A stretch of 64,000 bases of DNA. Source: Eudorina sp. 2006-703-Eu-15. Its lineage: Eukaryota; Chlorophyta; Chlorophyceae; Chlamydomonadales; Volvocaceae. Below the pieces are notes generated by a model. It was not told the DNA's origin, searched no databases, and worked only from the letters and a program-made list of their open reading frames with translations. This document shows, in pieces, positions 45,223 to 57,903 of the stretch; the first letter of the stretch is position 1, and each line of letters begins with the position of its first letter. The stretch spans positions 1 through 64,000 of the forward strand of contig BDSI01000144.1 of assembly GCA_003117195.1 (NCBI GenBank), in the 5' to 3' direction. The position numbers and the translations under genes were made by a program.

Positions 45223-46371
45223 AAACGTATCCTCATTCCCCCGCCCCCCTCTTTTTCTCCTCCCAAAAGGTCTGTCCCGAATCCCTGCGTGGCGGCTGGA
45301 GCCCGGGAGGGGGCTCCGAAACCCTCAGGCCGACACACCGGCAGGCCTGGGAGCCCGCTTGCGCCCATTGCCCCCCTGGAGCCTACACCTTTCCTAACTT
45401 TCCAGAAATGTGCGGACAGCCCCGCGGTGACATTGTTGCCTGTTGCAAGTTCGATTATGAGACGTTCGTCGGTATCGAGGGTCCATCTTGTAACGGTTGC
45501 ATTATATAAGATATAGTCATGATAGCTAGATGACAATCACATTAATACAATTCTTTTTCGAATTATTTTAGAGAAGTAAATTACCACAGAGGCGTTTGTG
45601 CAAGGTACGTCCCGGTCGCTGCACCGTACGGTACGCTGCCAAGCAGAACGCTGAGTCCATTCAGCGTTCTGCTTGAGTAAGCTCATACCGAAATGTTCAA
45701 GATTTATGCAGCGTTTTGAGCTTCAGCGCACTCATTACGCGCAAATAGCGCTTCCGGCGTTGCTCCTCCCGCCAAATGTGGGTCTGGGCGATTCTTGCCT
45801 CCCTCCCACCTTCGATTTCATAGCTGCACAAGACTGGATTAAAACGCATCATCATTTTACATTCCATACTGGTTCGCGATACATCGGCGCAGTTCTTTCG
45901 TTACACCGTTGGTAAGTTGGTGCCGAGGCGAGGCGCTGCCCAATCTCCAGCCGCAAAATTTACCGCATATCGCACATCGCACATCGGAAACATTCTCCTC
46001 ATTTCTATATTATATGATGCCCGCCCATCGATTGATTGAATTGTTTGGCACCGGCACCGGGACGGGGGCGGGGGCAGGGTTTGCCCGCTGCTCGGCAGGA
46101 CTGCTGGGCTCGCCGCCCTGCCGTACAGTCGCCGGCCCTACCCCACGTCCTCACGGACAAACATCTCGTCGCCGTCGCCAAGGGCCCAACCCCCCTCCCC
46201 CCTCCCCCCTCCCCCCCCACCCACAGGTCCTGCCCTGGCTCCCCCACCCCCTTCAGCGCAGTTTGAAAATGTCTACCGATTTCCTGTACCCCCCTCAGCC
46301 CCGATGTGACCCCCCAGACGCCTGAAACCGGGGGGCCGCCTCACCTCACCTCACCTCACCTCGGTGCGCAG
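45223..46371 (+). other. Upstream flank/intron of the giant-ORF gene
   Basis: An earlier exon of the giant gene should lie here or further left, because 46297-46371 looks like the acceptor end of an intron. I could not identify that exon. TCTTGTAACGGTTGCA at 45487 also occurs near 24761. Confidence 0.35.
46254..46296 (+). repeat. Intron-end repeat copy 12 (sense, acceptor side)
   Basis: CAGCGCAGTTTGAAAATGTC then TACCGATTTCCTGTACCCC, 75 bases before the putative acceptor at 46371. Confidence 0.75.
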
Positions 46372-46493
46372 GCTACACCGCCCGCCGCTGACCGCACCTG
46401 ACCGCACCTCGACGGCGGGCTCAGACGGGATGCGGACGCAGCAGCAGCGGCAGCAGCCGAGTAGCGCCCTCAGCGGCGGCGACGATGGCGGCA

Positions 46494-46537
<44 letters not shown>

Positions 46538-49500
46538 CTGAGAGCGCTCCCGGAGTCGCGTCAGCTGCCCGGCCTCCTCTTCCCCGCCCTCTTCCCCGCC
46601 CTCTTCCCCCCCCCGGGCCTGCCGCACTGGCTGCTGCGCCGCCTGGGCTTCCTGATGCAGCGCTGCGCCGCCTGGTTCACCACCCGGGGGTCAACACCGG
46701 CGCCGCTCTCGCACGGGACGACGTGCGCGCCGCCCCGACACCAACAGCTGCAGGCTCAGCAGCAGCGGCAGCAACAGGAACAGCGGCAGCAACAGCAGGG
46801 GCAGCAGCGGCAGCAGCAGCAGCGGCAGCAGCAGCAGCGGCAGCAGCGACAGCTCGGTGTGGGTAGCCCCTTCGGGGCACCTCCACCTCCTCCACCTCCT
46901 CCCGCGGCCGCGGCCACGTCCCCCGGGGGTTGGTGGGCCTCCTCCGAGGAGGCGCTGACGACGGAGGCGCCGCCGGAGGGCGCGCTGCACCGCGCCGGCC
47001 TGGCCTGGCCCCACCTGTGCTACGGACCCGTGGGTCGGTGCGGGCCCGTGGGTCGGTGCGGACCCGGGACTGGCACTGGCGCAGTACCACCGCCACCACT
47101 ACCGCCACTACCGCCACCACTACCACCGCCTGGCGGCGGCGGTGGCGGCGGCGTGAGCCTTGCGGCGGAGGTGACCCTGGCCCGAGTGGAGGTGGAGGCG
47201 TGCGCCGCCGTCGACAGGGCCATGCGGGCTGCGGCCACTGCGGCGGAGGCCGCGGTGGCGGCGGCGGATTTAGGGTGCCGCGCGGCTGGGTCGGCCCCGC
47301 CGTCGGCGGTGGCGGCGGCGGGCGCGGACGTCTCGCGGGTCGTGGGGCTCTGTCGGCGGCTGCTGCGGGCGCCGGTGCGGGCCAGGGACGCGAGTGAGGC
47401 CGCGGGGGAGCTGACCCGCTGGCTGCGACGCGCAGCGGGCCTCATGATGCAGCCGCCGCCGCAGCCGCCGCTGTCGCCGTCGCAGCAGCAGCACCAGCAG
47501 CAGTACCCGGCGGGGGGCTATCGTCACATCGGAGGGGCCCCGGGGGTCCCCCACAGCGGCGGCGGCGGCGGCGGCGGCTCGGAGGCCGCCGCCGACGACG
47601 ACCCGTCGGCGATCCTGCGACGCGGTACGGCAGCGCTGGCGGCCCTGAGCAGCTTGATCGCCCGGGGCTGGTTCGACGCCGGCACCCTGCCGTACAACCT
47701 GTACGATAGTTCGGTGGCATCTGGTGGTGATGGCGGCAGCGACGGCGGCGGCGGCGGCGACCCCCGGTGCGAGTTCTTCCAGGCGTTGAGGTGTCTCCTG
47801 GACGCTGCCGTACAGCTGCTTGCCCCCGGGGTCGGGCGTGATGCTGACGGCGCCGCCGCCGCCGCCGCCGCCGCCGCCCCGGCGACGGTACGGCAGACGG
47901 TGCTGCGTCAGCTGGGCGGGCCGCACGTGCTGCAGGCGGCGCTGGCCGCCTGGCGGCGCACGGACAGCGTGGAGCATCTGAGTGCGGAGACCTACTTGTC
48001 GGTGTGGGGGCTGACGGACGACGACGGCGACGCGGCGGCGGCGGGGGCGTACAGCCGCCGCGGGGGAGCAACCCCCGCCACGGCCGCCTCCAGCATCAGC
48101 ACCCTCACCGGCAGCAGCATCATCAGCGGCAGGAGGAGGAGTGCCGCAGAGAGGTTCCGGAGCGGCGCGGCGGGGACCGCGGAGACCGGAGGGACCGCGC
48201 TGTGGTGTCGTACGCTCGTACTGTTGAGGGCGCACGCGGCGGCGGTGACGGAGCGGCTGGAGCGGCTGGAGGTGGTGGCGGAGGTGGCGGAGGAGGAGGA
48301 GCTGCTGCGGCGGCGGCGGAGGAGGCGCAGCGATGCCTGCAGCGAGGCGGCGGAGGCGGAGGCGGAGGCGGAGGCGGAGGAGGAGCAGGGCGAGGAAGAG
48401 GAGGAGGAGGAGGAGGAAGAGGTAGAGGTAGAAGACGGCGAGGTGGAGGAGGGGGAGGAAGAGGAGGAAGGAGTGCCGCAGGGCCCTGCGCCTTCCGGTA
48501 GGCCTCCTCCCCAAACAGCGGACCTCCTGCAGGCCGCCTGCCGCGCCGTGGAGACCTGGCTGGCGGCGAACGCCGCCCCGCGCTTCGCCTCCTCCGCCGC
48601 GGAGGCGCGCGGCGCCGTGGCGGAGGTACGACACCTGGTCGGGCCCCTCCTGGACGCGCTGCACGCACCCCCGCCGCCGGCGGCGGCGGCGGCGGCGCCG
48701 CCGCCGCCACCGCCACGTGCTGTGACCCGCGGGTCGGTCCTGCGGCTCGTGCAGCTGCTGGGCTGCTACCCGCGCGCCGCCTGGCCGGAGACCCGGCGGT
48801 ACCCCCCCGTGGGCGACTGCGGGGTGGTCCTGCCGGCAGCCTTCCTGGTGCTTCAGGCGCTGGTGCTGCGGGGCGCGCTGGACCCGCGCCGCCTGCTGTC
48901 GCGCCTGGGAGGAGGAAGAGGGCGGGGGCGCGAGGAGGAAGGAGGTGGAGAGCGGCGGCGGCGGCGGCGGGAGGGCGAGGCGGGGGAGGCGGCGTGGTGG
49001 GCCGCGGTGCGGCTGCTGCTGCGGCGGTTGGAGCACCTGGCGGGGTGCATGGTGTGGCAGCAGACGGGCGAGTGGCCCAGGGAGGGGGAGGGGGGGAAGG
49101 AGAGAGAGAAGGAGGGGGAGGAGAGCGGTCGGCTGCAGCCGGCCCCATTGTCGTCGTCACCGCCCCAACCACCACAACCACCACAACCACCACAACCACC
49201 ACAACCACCACAATCACCACAACCACCACAGCAAGGAGCACCAGCACCAGGACAACGGTCGGTGTCGCCCCTGGGGCATGAGGAGCGGGAGCAGGAGCCA
49301 CCGCGGCAGCAGCAGCCGCAGACGCGGCAACAGCGGCGGCAGAAGCGGCAGCAACAACAACATCAGTCACCAGCGCCTAGGGTGGCAACATCGCCCTCAC
49401 CCTCGCAGCAGCAGCAGCGGCAGCCGCAGCGGCAGCAGCGGCCCCAGGCGCCGTCCCCTCGCCCCCGAAAGGGGCAGTCGCGCTGTGCTGCGGCTGCAAC

Positions 49501-49629
49501 ACGGCATCCCGAGGAGTCGCCGCCGCCGCCACAGCCGCCGCCACCGCAGCCGCCGCCACCGCAGCCGCCGCCACCAAGCCAGCAGCGGCAGTCACAGCCG
49601 TCGCAGGAGCCACCACCGCCGCCACCAAG

Positions 49630-49665
<36 letters not shown>

Positions 49666-51716
49666 CGCCCACCCCCACCTACAGCCGTCGCAGCAGCCCC
49701 CGGGGGCGTTACAACAGGCGCCACACAAGAGGCTGGCCGCAGAACGCCCCCTCCCCGGTTCCCCCCCTGGACCCGGACCTGGACCTGGACCGGTGGAAGG
49801 AGCACGCCTCGCAACGGCGGCGGCCCGCTCGGCCCTCTCCCGCGGCCACCGCCCGCCACCTGTGCCACCACGGCCGTACGGAGCTGAGGAGGAGGAGGGC
49901 GGTCAGTCCCGCGGCGCCGGCGGCCACAACACCTGCACCGACCCATGGGTCCCTGGTACGGCAACTACGGACACAACACACAGGGGGGGTGGCAGGGTCC
50001 CGGTGGTGAAGAAGCGGACTGCGGCGGCCGCTGCTACTGCTACCGCTACCGCTACCTCTACCGCTGCCGCTGCCAACCCCCAAGCTGCTCGGCCTCCTCT
50101 TACTGCTCCCGCTGCCGCCGCCGCCGCTGCGGCTGCCGTACCGCCGCTGGGAGGCGGGACGTCAGATGTGGCGCATCGTCCGTGCAAACGACAGCAGGTG
50201 GCGACGAGGGGACGGAGGGTCCCGGCGGCGGCAGTAGCAGCAGTGGAACTGTGCAAGCTGGAAACCGCAGCGGCTGTAGCAGCACACGCGGAGGCAGCAG
50301 CGGAGGCAGCAGCGGAGGCAGAGGCAGAGGCAGCAAAAACAGCACAAGCAGCGGAAGCAGGGGCAGATGTCAGCGCAGAGGCAGATGCGCACCTGATGGA
50401 CACAGTGGAAGCAGCAGCAGGAGCAGCAGGAGCGGCGACAACAGCAGCAGTGGCGGGGAAAGCAGCAGCAGCCGCCCACGTCGCCCAGGGGGGGCCAGCA
50501 CAGGGGCCCGCGCGGCCTCCGACCGGGGCTGAGGTGGGGGATGCCGCAGCCGCGTCAGTGAATGTCACCACCACCCTAACCACCACCGCCACCACCACCA
50601 GCCCTGCCAATCTGACCTACGGACTGAACGTCAACAGCGGGCTGCCATCTGCCGCCGCCGCCGCCGCCGCGGCGGCGGCGGCGGTCTCGGCAGCAGAGGC
50701 CGCTGCCGCCGCCGCCGCCGGGCCTTCAGCAGCGCGTGGGCCGCCGCCCGCGGCACCGACACCGACTGTCGGAGGCCGCGATGGGGCGGCGGCAGCGGCG
50801 GCGGCGGCGGGCGGCGCGGCGGCGGCCCAGCAGCGGGCGGCGGAGGTGGCGGAGGCGGCGGGTGACGTCGCGCCGATGATGCCGGCGGAGGCGGAGACCC
50901 CGCCAGGGACGCCGCGGGTGGCGGCGGGCGGCGGGCAGGTGTGGGACTCCCCGGCGGCGGTGACGGCGGAGGCGGCGGCGGCGGGCCCCTCCCCGGTGGT
51001 CAGCTGGGTGACGCCCGCCTCCGCCTCCGCCGACTCGTTCCTGACGGACCTGCTGGCGCGGACGTGTGGCCTGCCGGTGCCCGTGCCGGGTGGCTGTAGC
51101 GGTGGCCGTAGCGGTGGCCGCTACTGCCTGTCATCCCCGGGGGCGGCCGGCGCCGGGGTCGCGGCAGGGAGGGGGGCAGGGACGGGGGTGTACGGCGCCC
51201 GGATGGTGGCCGTATTAGCGACGACGGACGAACCGCCGCCGCTACAGCCACCGCTAAAGCCACTGGGTGGGACCGCGCCCTCCCGAGCAGCAGCAGCAGT
51301 AGCAGTAGCCCCGGAAGTAGCCCCCGGGGAGGAGGAGGAGGAGGAGGGAGGGGAAGGGATCACTGCGGCGGCAGGTTCTGCAGCATGGGCAGGTGCTGCA
51401 GCGGCCGTGGCAGCAGGGCCAGCCGCAGGGGCAGCGACGGAGCAGGTACCGGCGGGTGAAGGCGGTGGCTCGTCGTGGGGTCCAGTGCCAGGTGCAGTCG
51501 GAGGGGCTGGGCTGGGGCGCGGGGCCGGAGCTGCAGCGGCGGCTGCGGCTGCAGGTGCAGGTGCGGCGCCGCCTGTGGTTGCCGCCCGATACCACCACCA
51601 GGGGCAGCAGCAGCAGCACCACCACCACCAGGGGCAGCAGCAGCACCACCACCACCAGGGACAGCAGCAGCAGCAGCAGCACCGCCAGGGGCAGCAGCAC
51701 CACCACCACCACCAGG

Positions 51717-51747
<31 letters not shown>

Positions 51748-53572
51748 CCACCACCACCACCACCAGGGGCAGCAGCAGCACCACCACCACCACCAGGGGC
51801 AGCAGCACCACCACCACCACCAGGGGCAGCAGCAGCAGCAGCAGCACCACCAGGGGCAGCAGCACAACCACCACCACCAGGGGCAGCAGCAGCAGCAGCA
51901 GCAGCACCACCACCACCACCACCAGGGGCAGCAGCAGCACCACCACCACCACCAGGGGCAGCAGCAGCAGCACCACCACCACCAGGGGCAGCAGCAGCAG
52001 CACCACCACCACCAGGGGCAGCAGCAGCAGCACCACCACCAGGGGCCGCAGCAGCAGCACCACCACCAGGGGCAGCAGCAGCAGCACCACCACCACCACC
52101 AGGGGCAGCAGCAGCAGCAGCAGGGGCAGGAGGGGGAGCTCCTGGCGGCTGCCCGGTTGGGTGCGCGCGCCGCCGCCTTCGGTGCGCCCGCGGCGGCTGC
52201 TGCTGCTGCTGCTGCTGCTGGCTCCTTGTTGTCCGTTGAGGCGCTAGTGGGGCGGCTGCTGCAGGCCGTGGCGCTCACCTCCCCCTCCCCGTCCTATGCT
52301 TTCACCTCCTCCACCTCCTCCTCCACCTCCTCCGAACCCCCTGCTGCACAGCAGCACCCGTCGGCAGCCGTCGCCGGCGCAGGGGCCGGCGCTGGGCCGG
52401 GGACCGGGACAGGGCCGGGGGCGGGGCCGCTCATGGCGGCGGCCGCAGCGACGGCGGCGGCGGCCGCCGCCACGGCGGCGGCGGCGGCAGCGCCCCTGTC
52501 CATGGGCATGCCGGGCTTCGCCCTGAACCCTCAGCGCGTCGGCGGCGGCGTCGTCGCCGCGCCCGCGCCGGGGTCCGTTGAGGTGGTTGAGGTGGTTGAG
52601 GTTCTGCTGGTGGAGGCGCTCCTATTGGCGGCCCGGGCGGGTGCCCGCGAGGAGGTGGAGGTGGAGGTGGGGGTGGGGCAGCTCTGGCGGGGGGAGGGGA
52701 CAGGCGGAGGCGGCGGAGGCGGCGGAGGCAGCGGAGGCGGCGGAGGCGGCGGAGGCGGGCCACCGCAAGACAGCGCGGCCTGCTGGCTGCCCTGGCTGCT
52801 GCCCCAGCGGCAGCAGCAGCAGCAGCAAGGCGGCTACTCGCAGGCGCTGTTGGACAGACTGCGCAGCTGTGACCCGTGGGACCCCCAGCTGCTGCAGCAG
52901 CCTGTGGCGGCCGCACCAGTGCTGCAGCCGCCGCAGCCACAGCTACAACCACAGCCGGTGCCGGCAGCAGCGCCTGCGCCACCACCACCACCACCACCAC
53001 CCGCGCCGGCAGCGCCGCCGGCAGCGCCGCGCGGACAGCTGGACGGCGCCGCCGCGGGGGGAGCAGCCGCCGCCGCAGGGCCAGCCTGGCCAGCCGCCGC
53101 AGGGCCAACATGCGCAGCGACAGGAGGGGCTCCAGGGGCGGCTCCAGGGGCGGTTCCAGGGGCGGCTCCAGGGGCGGCTCCAGGGGCGGCTCCAGGGGCG
53201 GCTGCGGCTGTGGGGTGTGGGGGCGGATGGGTCCGTGGGTTTCCGTTGCATGCTGCCGCCCCTGGAGCGGGTGCGGGTGCGGGTGCGGGTGCGGGTGCGG
53301 GTGCGGGTGCGGGTGCGGGTGCGGGTGCGGGTGCGGGTGCGGGTGCGGGTGCGGCGCCCCCGGGGGTCCCGGGGGGTATGCACGGACTGCCGGGTGAGGG
53401 AGCGCCGTTGACTCAGAGCGGGTGGCCCGCGCAGCCGCCTTGGCAGCAGCAGCCGCAGCCATGGCTGGAACAACAACGCCAGCAGCAGCAGCAGCCGCAG
53501 CAGCAGCAGCCTTGGCAGCAGCAGCAGCAGCAACAAGGGCCGTGGCGGCAACCACGACAGCAGCAATCGTAG
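46372..53572 (+). CDS. Giant low-complexity protein, single open exon of ~2,400 codons
   Basis: Open from acceptor GTGCGCAG (46371) to TAG at 53570-53572; the first in-frame ATG is 46430. I do not recognise the family. Ordered-looking islands: LPHWLLRRLGFLMQRCAAWF; SLIARGWFDAGTLPYNLYD with FFQALRCLLDAAVQLL; VRQTVLRQLGGPHVLQAALA; RAVETWLAANAAPRFASSA; VLRLVQLLGCYPRAAWPETR; WWAAVRLLLRRLEHLAGCMV. These helical blocks fill the first third. Then follow acidic tracts (48340-48470), PQPPQPPQ repeats (~49160-49240), Ala-rich segments, and about 20 units of HHHHQGQQQ (51590-52130). GA and PGAA repeats (53130-53352) and a Gln-rich end close the protein. Such composition is typical of volvocine nuclear regulators, but the role is unknown. 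A partial copy lies at 36.3 kb. Confidence 0.7.
51590..52130 (+). repeat. His/Gln coding repeat (CAC)n(CAG)n
   Basis: About 20 units of (CAC)3-6-CAG-GGG-(CAG)2-8 within the giant exon, all kept in frame. Confidence 0.95.
53262..53352 (+). repeat. GGTGCG hexamer array (Gly-Ala) in the giant exon
   Basis: About 14 in-frame GGTGCG units encoding GAGAGA; preceded by GGGGCGGCTCCA units encoding PGAA at 53130-53210. Confidence 0.95.
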
Positions 53573-53739
53573 CTACCCTATGGCCGCAAGAGCACAAAAG
53601 CCGTAACAGACGCCCGATCCAAGCCAAGCCCCGACGGTAAAAGGCTGCAGAAGTCTTGTTCCGCACGTTTTGCTCGTGCGAGGGGAGGGGGCTGGGCGGG
53701 GCTGGGTGGGATTGCCCTTGGGTGGCACTCCGCCCTTAC

Positions 53740-53935
53740 AAGCGGGCGGGAAGGGGGCGGGGGAGGGGGCGGGGGAGGGAGAGGGAGGGGGAGGGAGAGG
53801 GAGGGGAGGGGAGGGAGAGGGAGGGGGCGGGAGAGGGAGGGGATGGGAGGGGAAGGGAAGGGATGGGAAGGGATGGGAAGGGAGGGGAAGGGAGGGGAAG
53901 GGAGGGGATGGGAAGGGAGGGGAGGGAAGGGGAGG
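53740..53935. repeat. Polypurine GGGAGGGGAAGGGA tract
   Basis: Nearly 200 bases of G and A with few interruptions on the + strand. It could form triplex or G-quadruplex structures. Confidence 0.9.
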
Positions 53936-54150
53936 CGGCGCCCCGCCCACGGCTGGGAAGGGTTTTGCACTTTTGTGATCTCCCGGATCTCCGGGGAGGG
54001 GAGACAGGGTCCGCTGACGCGGGAGGAGGGTGGGAGTACGATAGTACGATCTTTAGTTGGTGGTCTTGACAGGTGGTGGTGGTAGTTGGCATGGGGGGGG
54101 GTGCGGTGTTGCGGCTGGCTCGAGGGCAAACGGCGGCTTAGGGGGCGCCT

Positions 54151-54408
54151 TCATGGATTTGGCCAGTTGGGCCTCCCGAGACGTGGATGGACCTTGGAGG
54201 GCCCCTTCCACCCTTTCTTGAGAGTGCGGCGGGGAGTCTTGCGGTGTGCGGGGCCTTTTCCTGATGAGGGCTGAGGCACGGGCGCCCCGTCCTCTATCTG
54301 TATGAATACGGGATCCCCCACCTGGGGCCCAAGTTTGGGGACCTGGCCTGCCCTCAGCTGGGGTAGGAGGCCGGGCTCCGTCCCGTGGGTGTTTTGTTCC
54401 TTGGCCAC
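54151..54408 (-). pseudogene. Possible retroelement polyprotein remnant
   Basis: Minus-strand frame MAKEQNTHGTEPGLLPQL..VPKLGPQVGDPVFIQIEDG then a Lys-rich tail. The KxGDPVFI pattern is reminiscent of the small barrel at the end of LTR-retrotransposon integrases. It is short and no other retroelement part is visible nearby. Confidence 0.25.
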
Positions 54409-56429
54409 GGTGTCGCTTTTGATGCGGGCTACTCCACTAGCGGTCGCTGGGCAGTGTCATGAGCCAGGCGTGGGTCTTCCAAGACCTCGAGAGGGTGCGG
54501 CGCTGAGTGCTTCAGGGGTGGTGGTAGCTGGGCAATGGGGTGCCTCCCTGTGTGGGCTAGCGACCTCCCCTGTGCTTGGCTTTATCCACTTCTGGGGATT
54601 CCGCCCGCTGCTGTGCCTATCCCTTTGGTAGTGCTGCCCCGCTGTGCGCCTCTGCTTGCTTCAGGGTCTGTCAGGGTGGGGTCATGGCCCGGTGTTTTTT
54701 TTATTGCGGCGTTGAGGTGTGGAGGTGTCTTGCCGCCTTGTCGGTGGGGCCTGCTGGGGCTTGCCCTGGTATGTATACCGTCGATCTCTTTGGTCGGGCG
54801 ACACTACCGTGGTGAGGCGGCTTAAGGTCCTGGGTTCAAGCCCTAGGGTCCTAACATATGCGTGAATTCAGTTCATCGTGTGCCTCTGTGCAGGTGGGTG
54901 GGTTGGTGGCCGGCCGGGCCGGGCCGGACAGGGCAGGGCAGGTGGGCATGCGGTAGTTAGTGCGCAACCAACCAACGGTTGGTAAGTTGCCGAACGGTGT
55001 AAGTTACTTGTATGTGTGGTGTCGATCGAAGGGGTCGGCTCACCGGCTGTGTCGCAACCCCCCGTTCCGTACGCCACTCAAGACAGGGTTGCCTCGCTAT
55101 TGCTGTCTTTATTGACGAAAAGGGGGAAGGGGAAGGGGCGAAGGAGGGCGCGCTGCTGCTGCGTAACGACACGCAACTCGCAGACGGACGTTAGTAGCGT
55201 TGTAGGTTGTAGGTTTCACAACCAACGCCCACTTGCCTGTCTGCAGCGTCAGCCCCGGCCACTGGCCGGTTTCCAAAGTTAACCACATGTGGTGGTGGGG
55301 GTGGTGGGGGGGGTGGTGTACACCACCACCTATGCCAGCGGCCCATCTGTGCAGGCATCGTAGGGTTTGCCTTGGGTTTCAAGGCGCCGAGTGGAGTCGG
55401 GGCTCGGGGGGGGAGATTGGACGACTACCGTAATTATACTACCAACAACGACGTGGAACATCCGTCGGTGTCCTCGCGGCCCGTCAGCCCGTACGAGCTG
55501 GTACGAACTGGTACGAATTGTGACGTACATAAGAGACTCACAGAAGGCCTCCAGCACCGCGGGTCTAACACTTCGGTTCACTCTTTGAACACCGCGGTTG
55601 CCTCACCGACCGACCGACGGACCGACAGAGCAGCTGACCAAGCAACCGGCCAACCGACCAACTGTCCAACGAACACCCAACCGACCAACCGACAACCAAC
55701 CAACCAACCGACAGAGACCGGCCAATAACGCCCACACCAGCCACACCACGGACGCACGGAACCGTACTACCTGCCGTACTGCCGTACTGCACGGTCCGTT
55801 GGGAGGGCTGCCCAGTCAGATGCCTCCTGTGTTGGCAGCACCAACCGCCGCATGGTTTGAGACATCCTGCACTGGTCAAAGGTCTTGAGCATCTCCACCC
55901 ACCACCCATCATCGACTGTTACGCTGGCCTTCGCTTCTCGCGGCTCAGTTTCCTTTGTACCCAGCACCCCCCCCCTGCGGCCGCCTGCTTCACACCAACG
56001 ACCAACCGCATGGTCGCTGCTGCTGCTGCTCGTCAGACCAGGGAAGCTTTCGAACCCGTGAAGCATGGATCAACTCCGATGGACACCGCAGGACACCGCA
56101 CCTAGACCCTTCAATACCGCACCCGCCTCCTTACACCAATCGCAGTGCGACTATCTGTCTGTCTGTCTGTCTGTGTGTCTTTCTGCCGGCATAATGACCA
56201 CCACTACTTATCAGCCTCCCCCTCCATCTCAGTGGGATCCTGTCCGTGACTTGAGCTGCTGTGCTGTGCTGTGCTGTGAACAGTGCTGTGCTGCGCTGCG
56301 AACTTGCTACAGCGCACGTGCTACAGTGTCCGTCCCGCGCAGGGAGGGAGGGAGGGAGGGCGGCCTCTGTCCTCCTCCTAGCCCTCCTCCCAGCCCCTCC
56401 TAGAGTCCTAGCCCTCATCGCCATCCTCG

Positions 56430-56700
56430 ATTTCATCCTCCGCCTCCTCCGCCTCCTCCGCCTCTGTCCTCCTCCTCCGCCTCCTCCTCCTCATCCTCCG
56501 CCTCCTCCGCCTCTGTCCTCCTCCTCCGCCTCCTCATCCTCATCCTCCGCCTCCTCCGCCTCTGTCCGCCTCCTCCGCCTCTGTCCTCCTCCTCCGCCTC
56601 CTCCTCCTCATCCTCCGCCTCCTCCGCCTCTGTCCTCCTCCTCCGCCTCCTCCTCCTCATCCTCCGCCTCCTCCGCCTCTGTCCTCCTCCTCCTCCTCCG
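56430..56700. repeat. CCTCCG/TCCTCC imperfect repeat
   Basis: Units of CCTCCGCCTCCTCCGCCTCT and GTCCTCCTCCTCCG repeat about five times with a ~54-base higher-order period. Confidence 0.8.
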
Positions 56701-57076
56701 TCCCTTCCGCTTCCACGGCGGCCGCCCCGTGCCCCCGGCCGGCCCCCCGCCCGCCCCCGGCCGCCCTACCCCGCTTGCGGCCCCCCCGGCCGCCCCGGAC
56801 GGTGCGGGCCGCTGGCCCCGCTCCCCTGGTGGTGGGGGGAAGGGGCACGGCCGCGCCGGGCCGTCCGCCACCCCCGCCTCCGGCGCCTCCGCCGCTGCCT
56901 CCGGCACCTCCGCTGCCTCCGGCCCCGCTGCTGCCTGCGCCGCCGCCCCCCTGGCCGCCGGCCTCCGCCGCCGCCGCCGCCGCCGCCGCCGCGAGGTGCT
57001 CCATCCAGGTGGGGAAGCTGACCCAGGTGGGGCCCCCGCCCCCGCCACCTCCTGCCGCCGCCGCCGCCGCTGCCGC
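56657..57076 (-). CDS. Low-complexity terminal exon (140 codons), unrecognised
   Basis: An acceptor (TGTCGGCACCTTCAG) precedes 139 open codons and TGA at 56657-56659. The only ordered segment is PTWVSFPTWMEHL (~16-28), between Ala and Gly runs. It is followed by a Gly-Ser-Ala region, an Arg-Gly stretch (RTVRGGRGGRKRGRAAGGGR) and an acidic end EGTEEEEEDR. The RGG-like and acidic pieces would suit a nuclear or nucleolar protein. The upstream exon is not identified. Confidence 0.35.
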   Translation of the reverse strand, partial: AAAAAAAAGGGGGGGPTWVSFPTWMEHLAAAAAAAAAEAGGQGGGGAGSSGAGGSGGAGGSGGGAGGGGGGRPGAAVPLPPTTRGAGPAARTVRGGRGGRKRGRAAGGGRGAGRGHGAAAVEAEGTEEEEEDRGGGGGG

Positions 57077-57903
57077 CTGAAGGTGCCGACAGACAAGGTG
57101 GGGGGAGGGGTGCGGGACGAAGGGAGAGGGGATGGGGTGGGAGAGGGGTGGGGTGGGTTGGGATGGGGTGGGCCAAGATGGAGATGGGGAGGGGGTTGAG
57201 GTGCGGTGCGGTGCGGTGGGGTGCGGTGCAGTGGCGATACAAACATGTGAGTGACGTTGTGTTTGTACGGCACAGCTGCGAACTACGTGAAACCAGCAGC
57301 TCACGACTCGCCGCCACCCACCCACCCACCCAGCCAATACACATATACTTGCAATCATATACCTTGCAGGTCGGTAACAAATCCGTTTGCGTGCGTGAAA
57401 CGCTCCCGTATTTAGGTTCTGCTGTATAATTTGCTTTGCGGTGGTGGCGCAGTTGCCTTGTTCACGCGCCTTCATACGGTAAGTGTTTTCTTGCAGGTTA
57501 TGTGGTAAGTATATTGCCACCTGGGATCGGGCGGGTGGGCGGGTAGCATCTCTACACACACACACAGTTGGCTGAAGGACAACAGGAACGCAGCGCTCGT
57601 GCGATGATAAGGGTGTACAGGCGCTGGTGTGCGTGCCTGGTGGTAGTCAAATGACGCGGCTGTAGAGCATGCGTCTGGTGGCAAGGGGGCTGTAGGCACC
57701 TGGGCTAGTTGAGCTGGCTAATGGACTATCAGGTGGACGCAGTCCTGCGACGATTACGGTAGGCGGTGAGTACCCCCCTCGATGGGCGGTACAGTGTGGA
57801 CTAAGTGGACTACGCCCCTCCTCATCAGAGGAGTGCTTCGGCGGTCTCCCGTATGGGGCGGGTTAGCGCCCCCGGCCAGTGTCGGCCCGGCAGATATGTA
57901 ACG

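Larger units (their letters stand above)
53573..56656. other. Downstream of the giant gene; no host gene supported
   Basis: A purine tract of GGGA/GGAAGGGA units fills 53740-53935. A possible retroelement remnant is at 54151-54408. ACCGACCG/CCAACCAA repeats lie near 55600-55700, and a TGTC run and GGAGGA/CCTCCG repeats near 56160 and 56430-56690. Confidence 0.4.

Noticed and set aside
47270..49370. Large antisense frames opposite the giant exon (588 and 415 codons)
   Set aside because: Shadows of GC-rich codons; composed of Arg, Pro, Ala and Ser with no ordered segments, while the + frame carries helical islands.
54790..54850. Possible tRNA gene around CTGGGTTCAAGCCCTAG
   Set aside because: The T-arm-like hairpin and B box are there, but no A box, D arm or matching acceptor strand lies upstream; probably chance or a decayed repeat.
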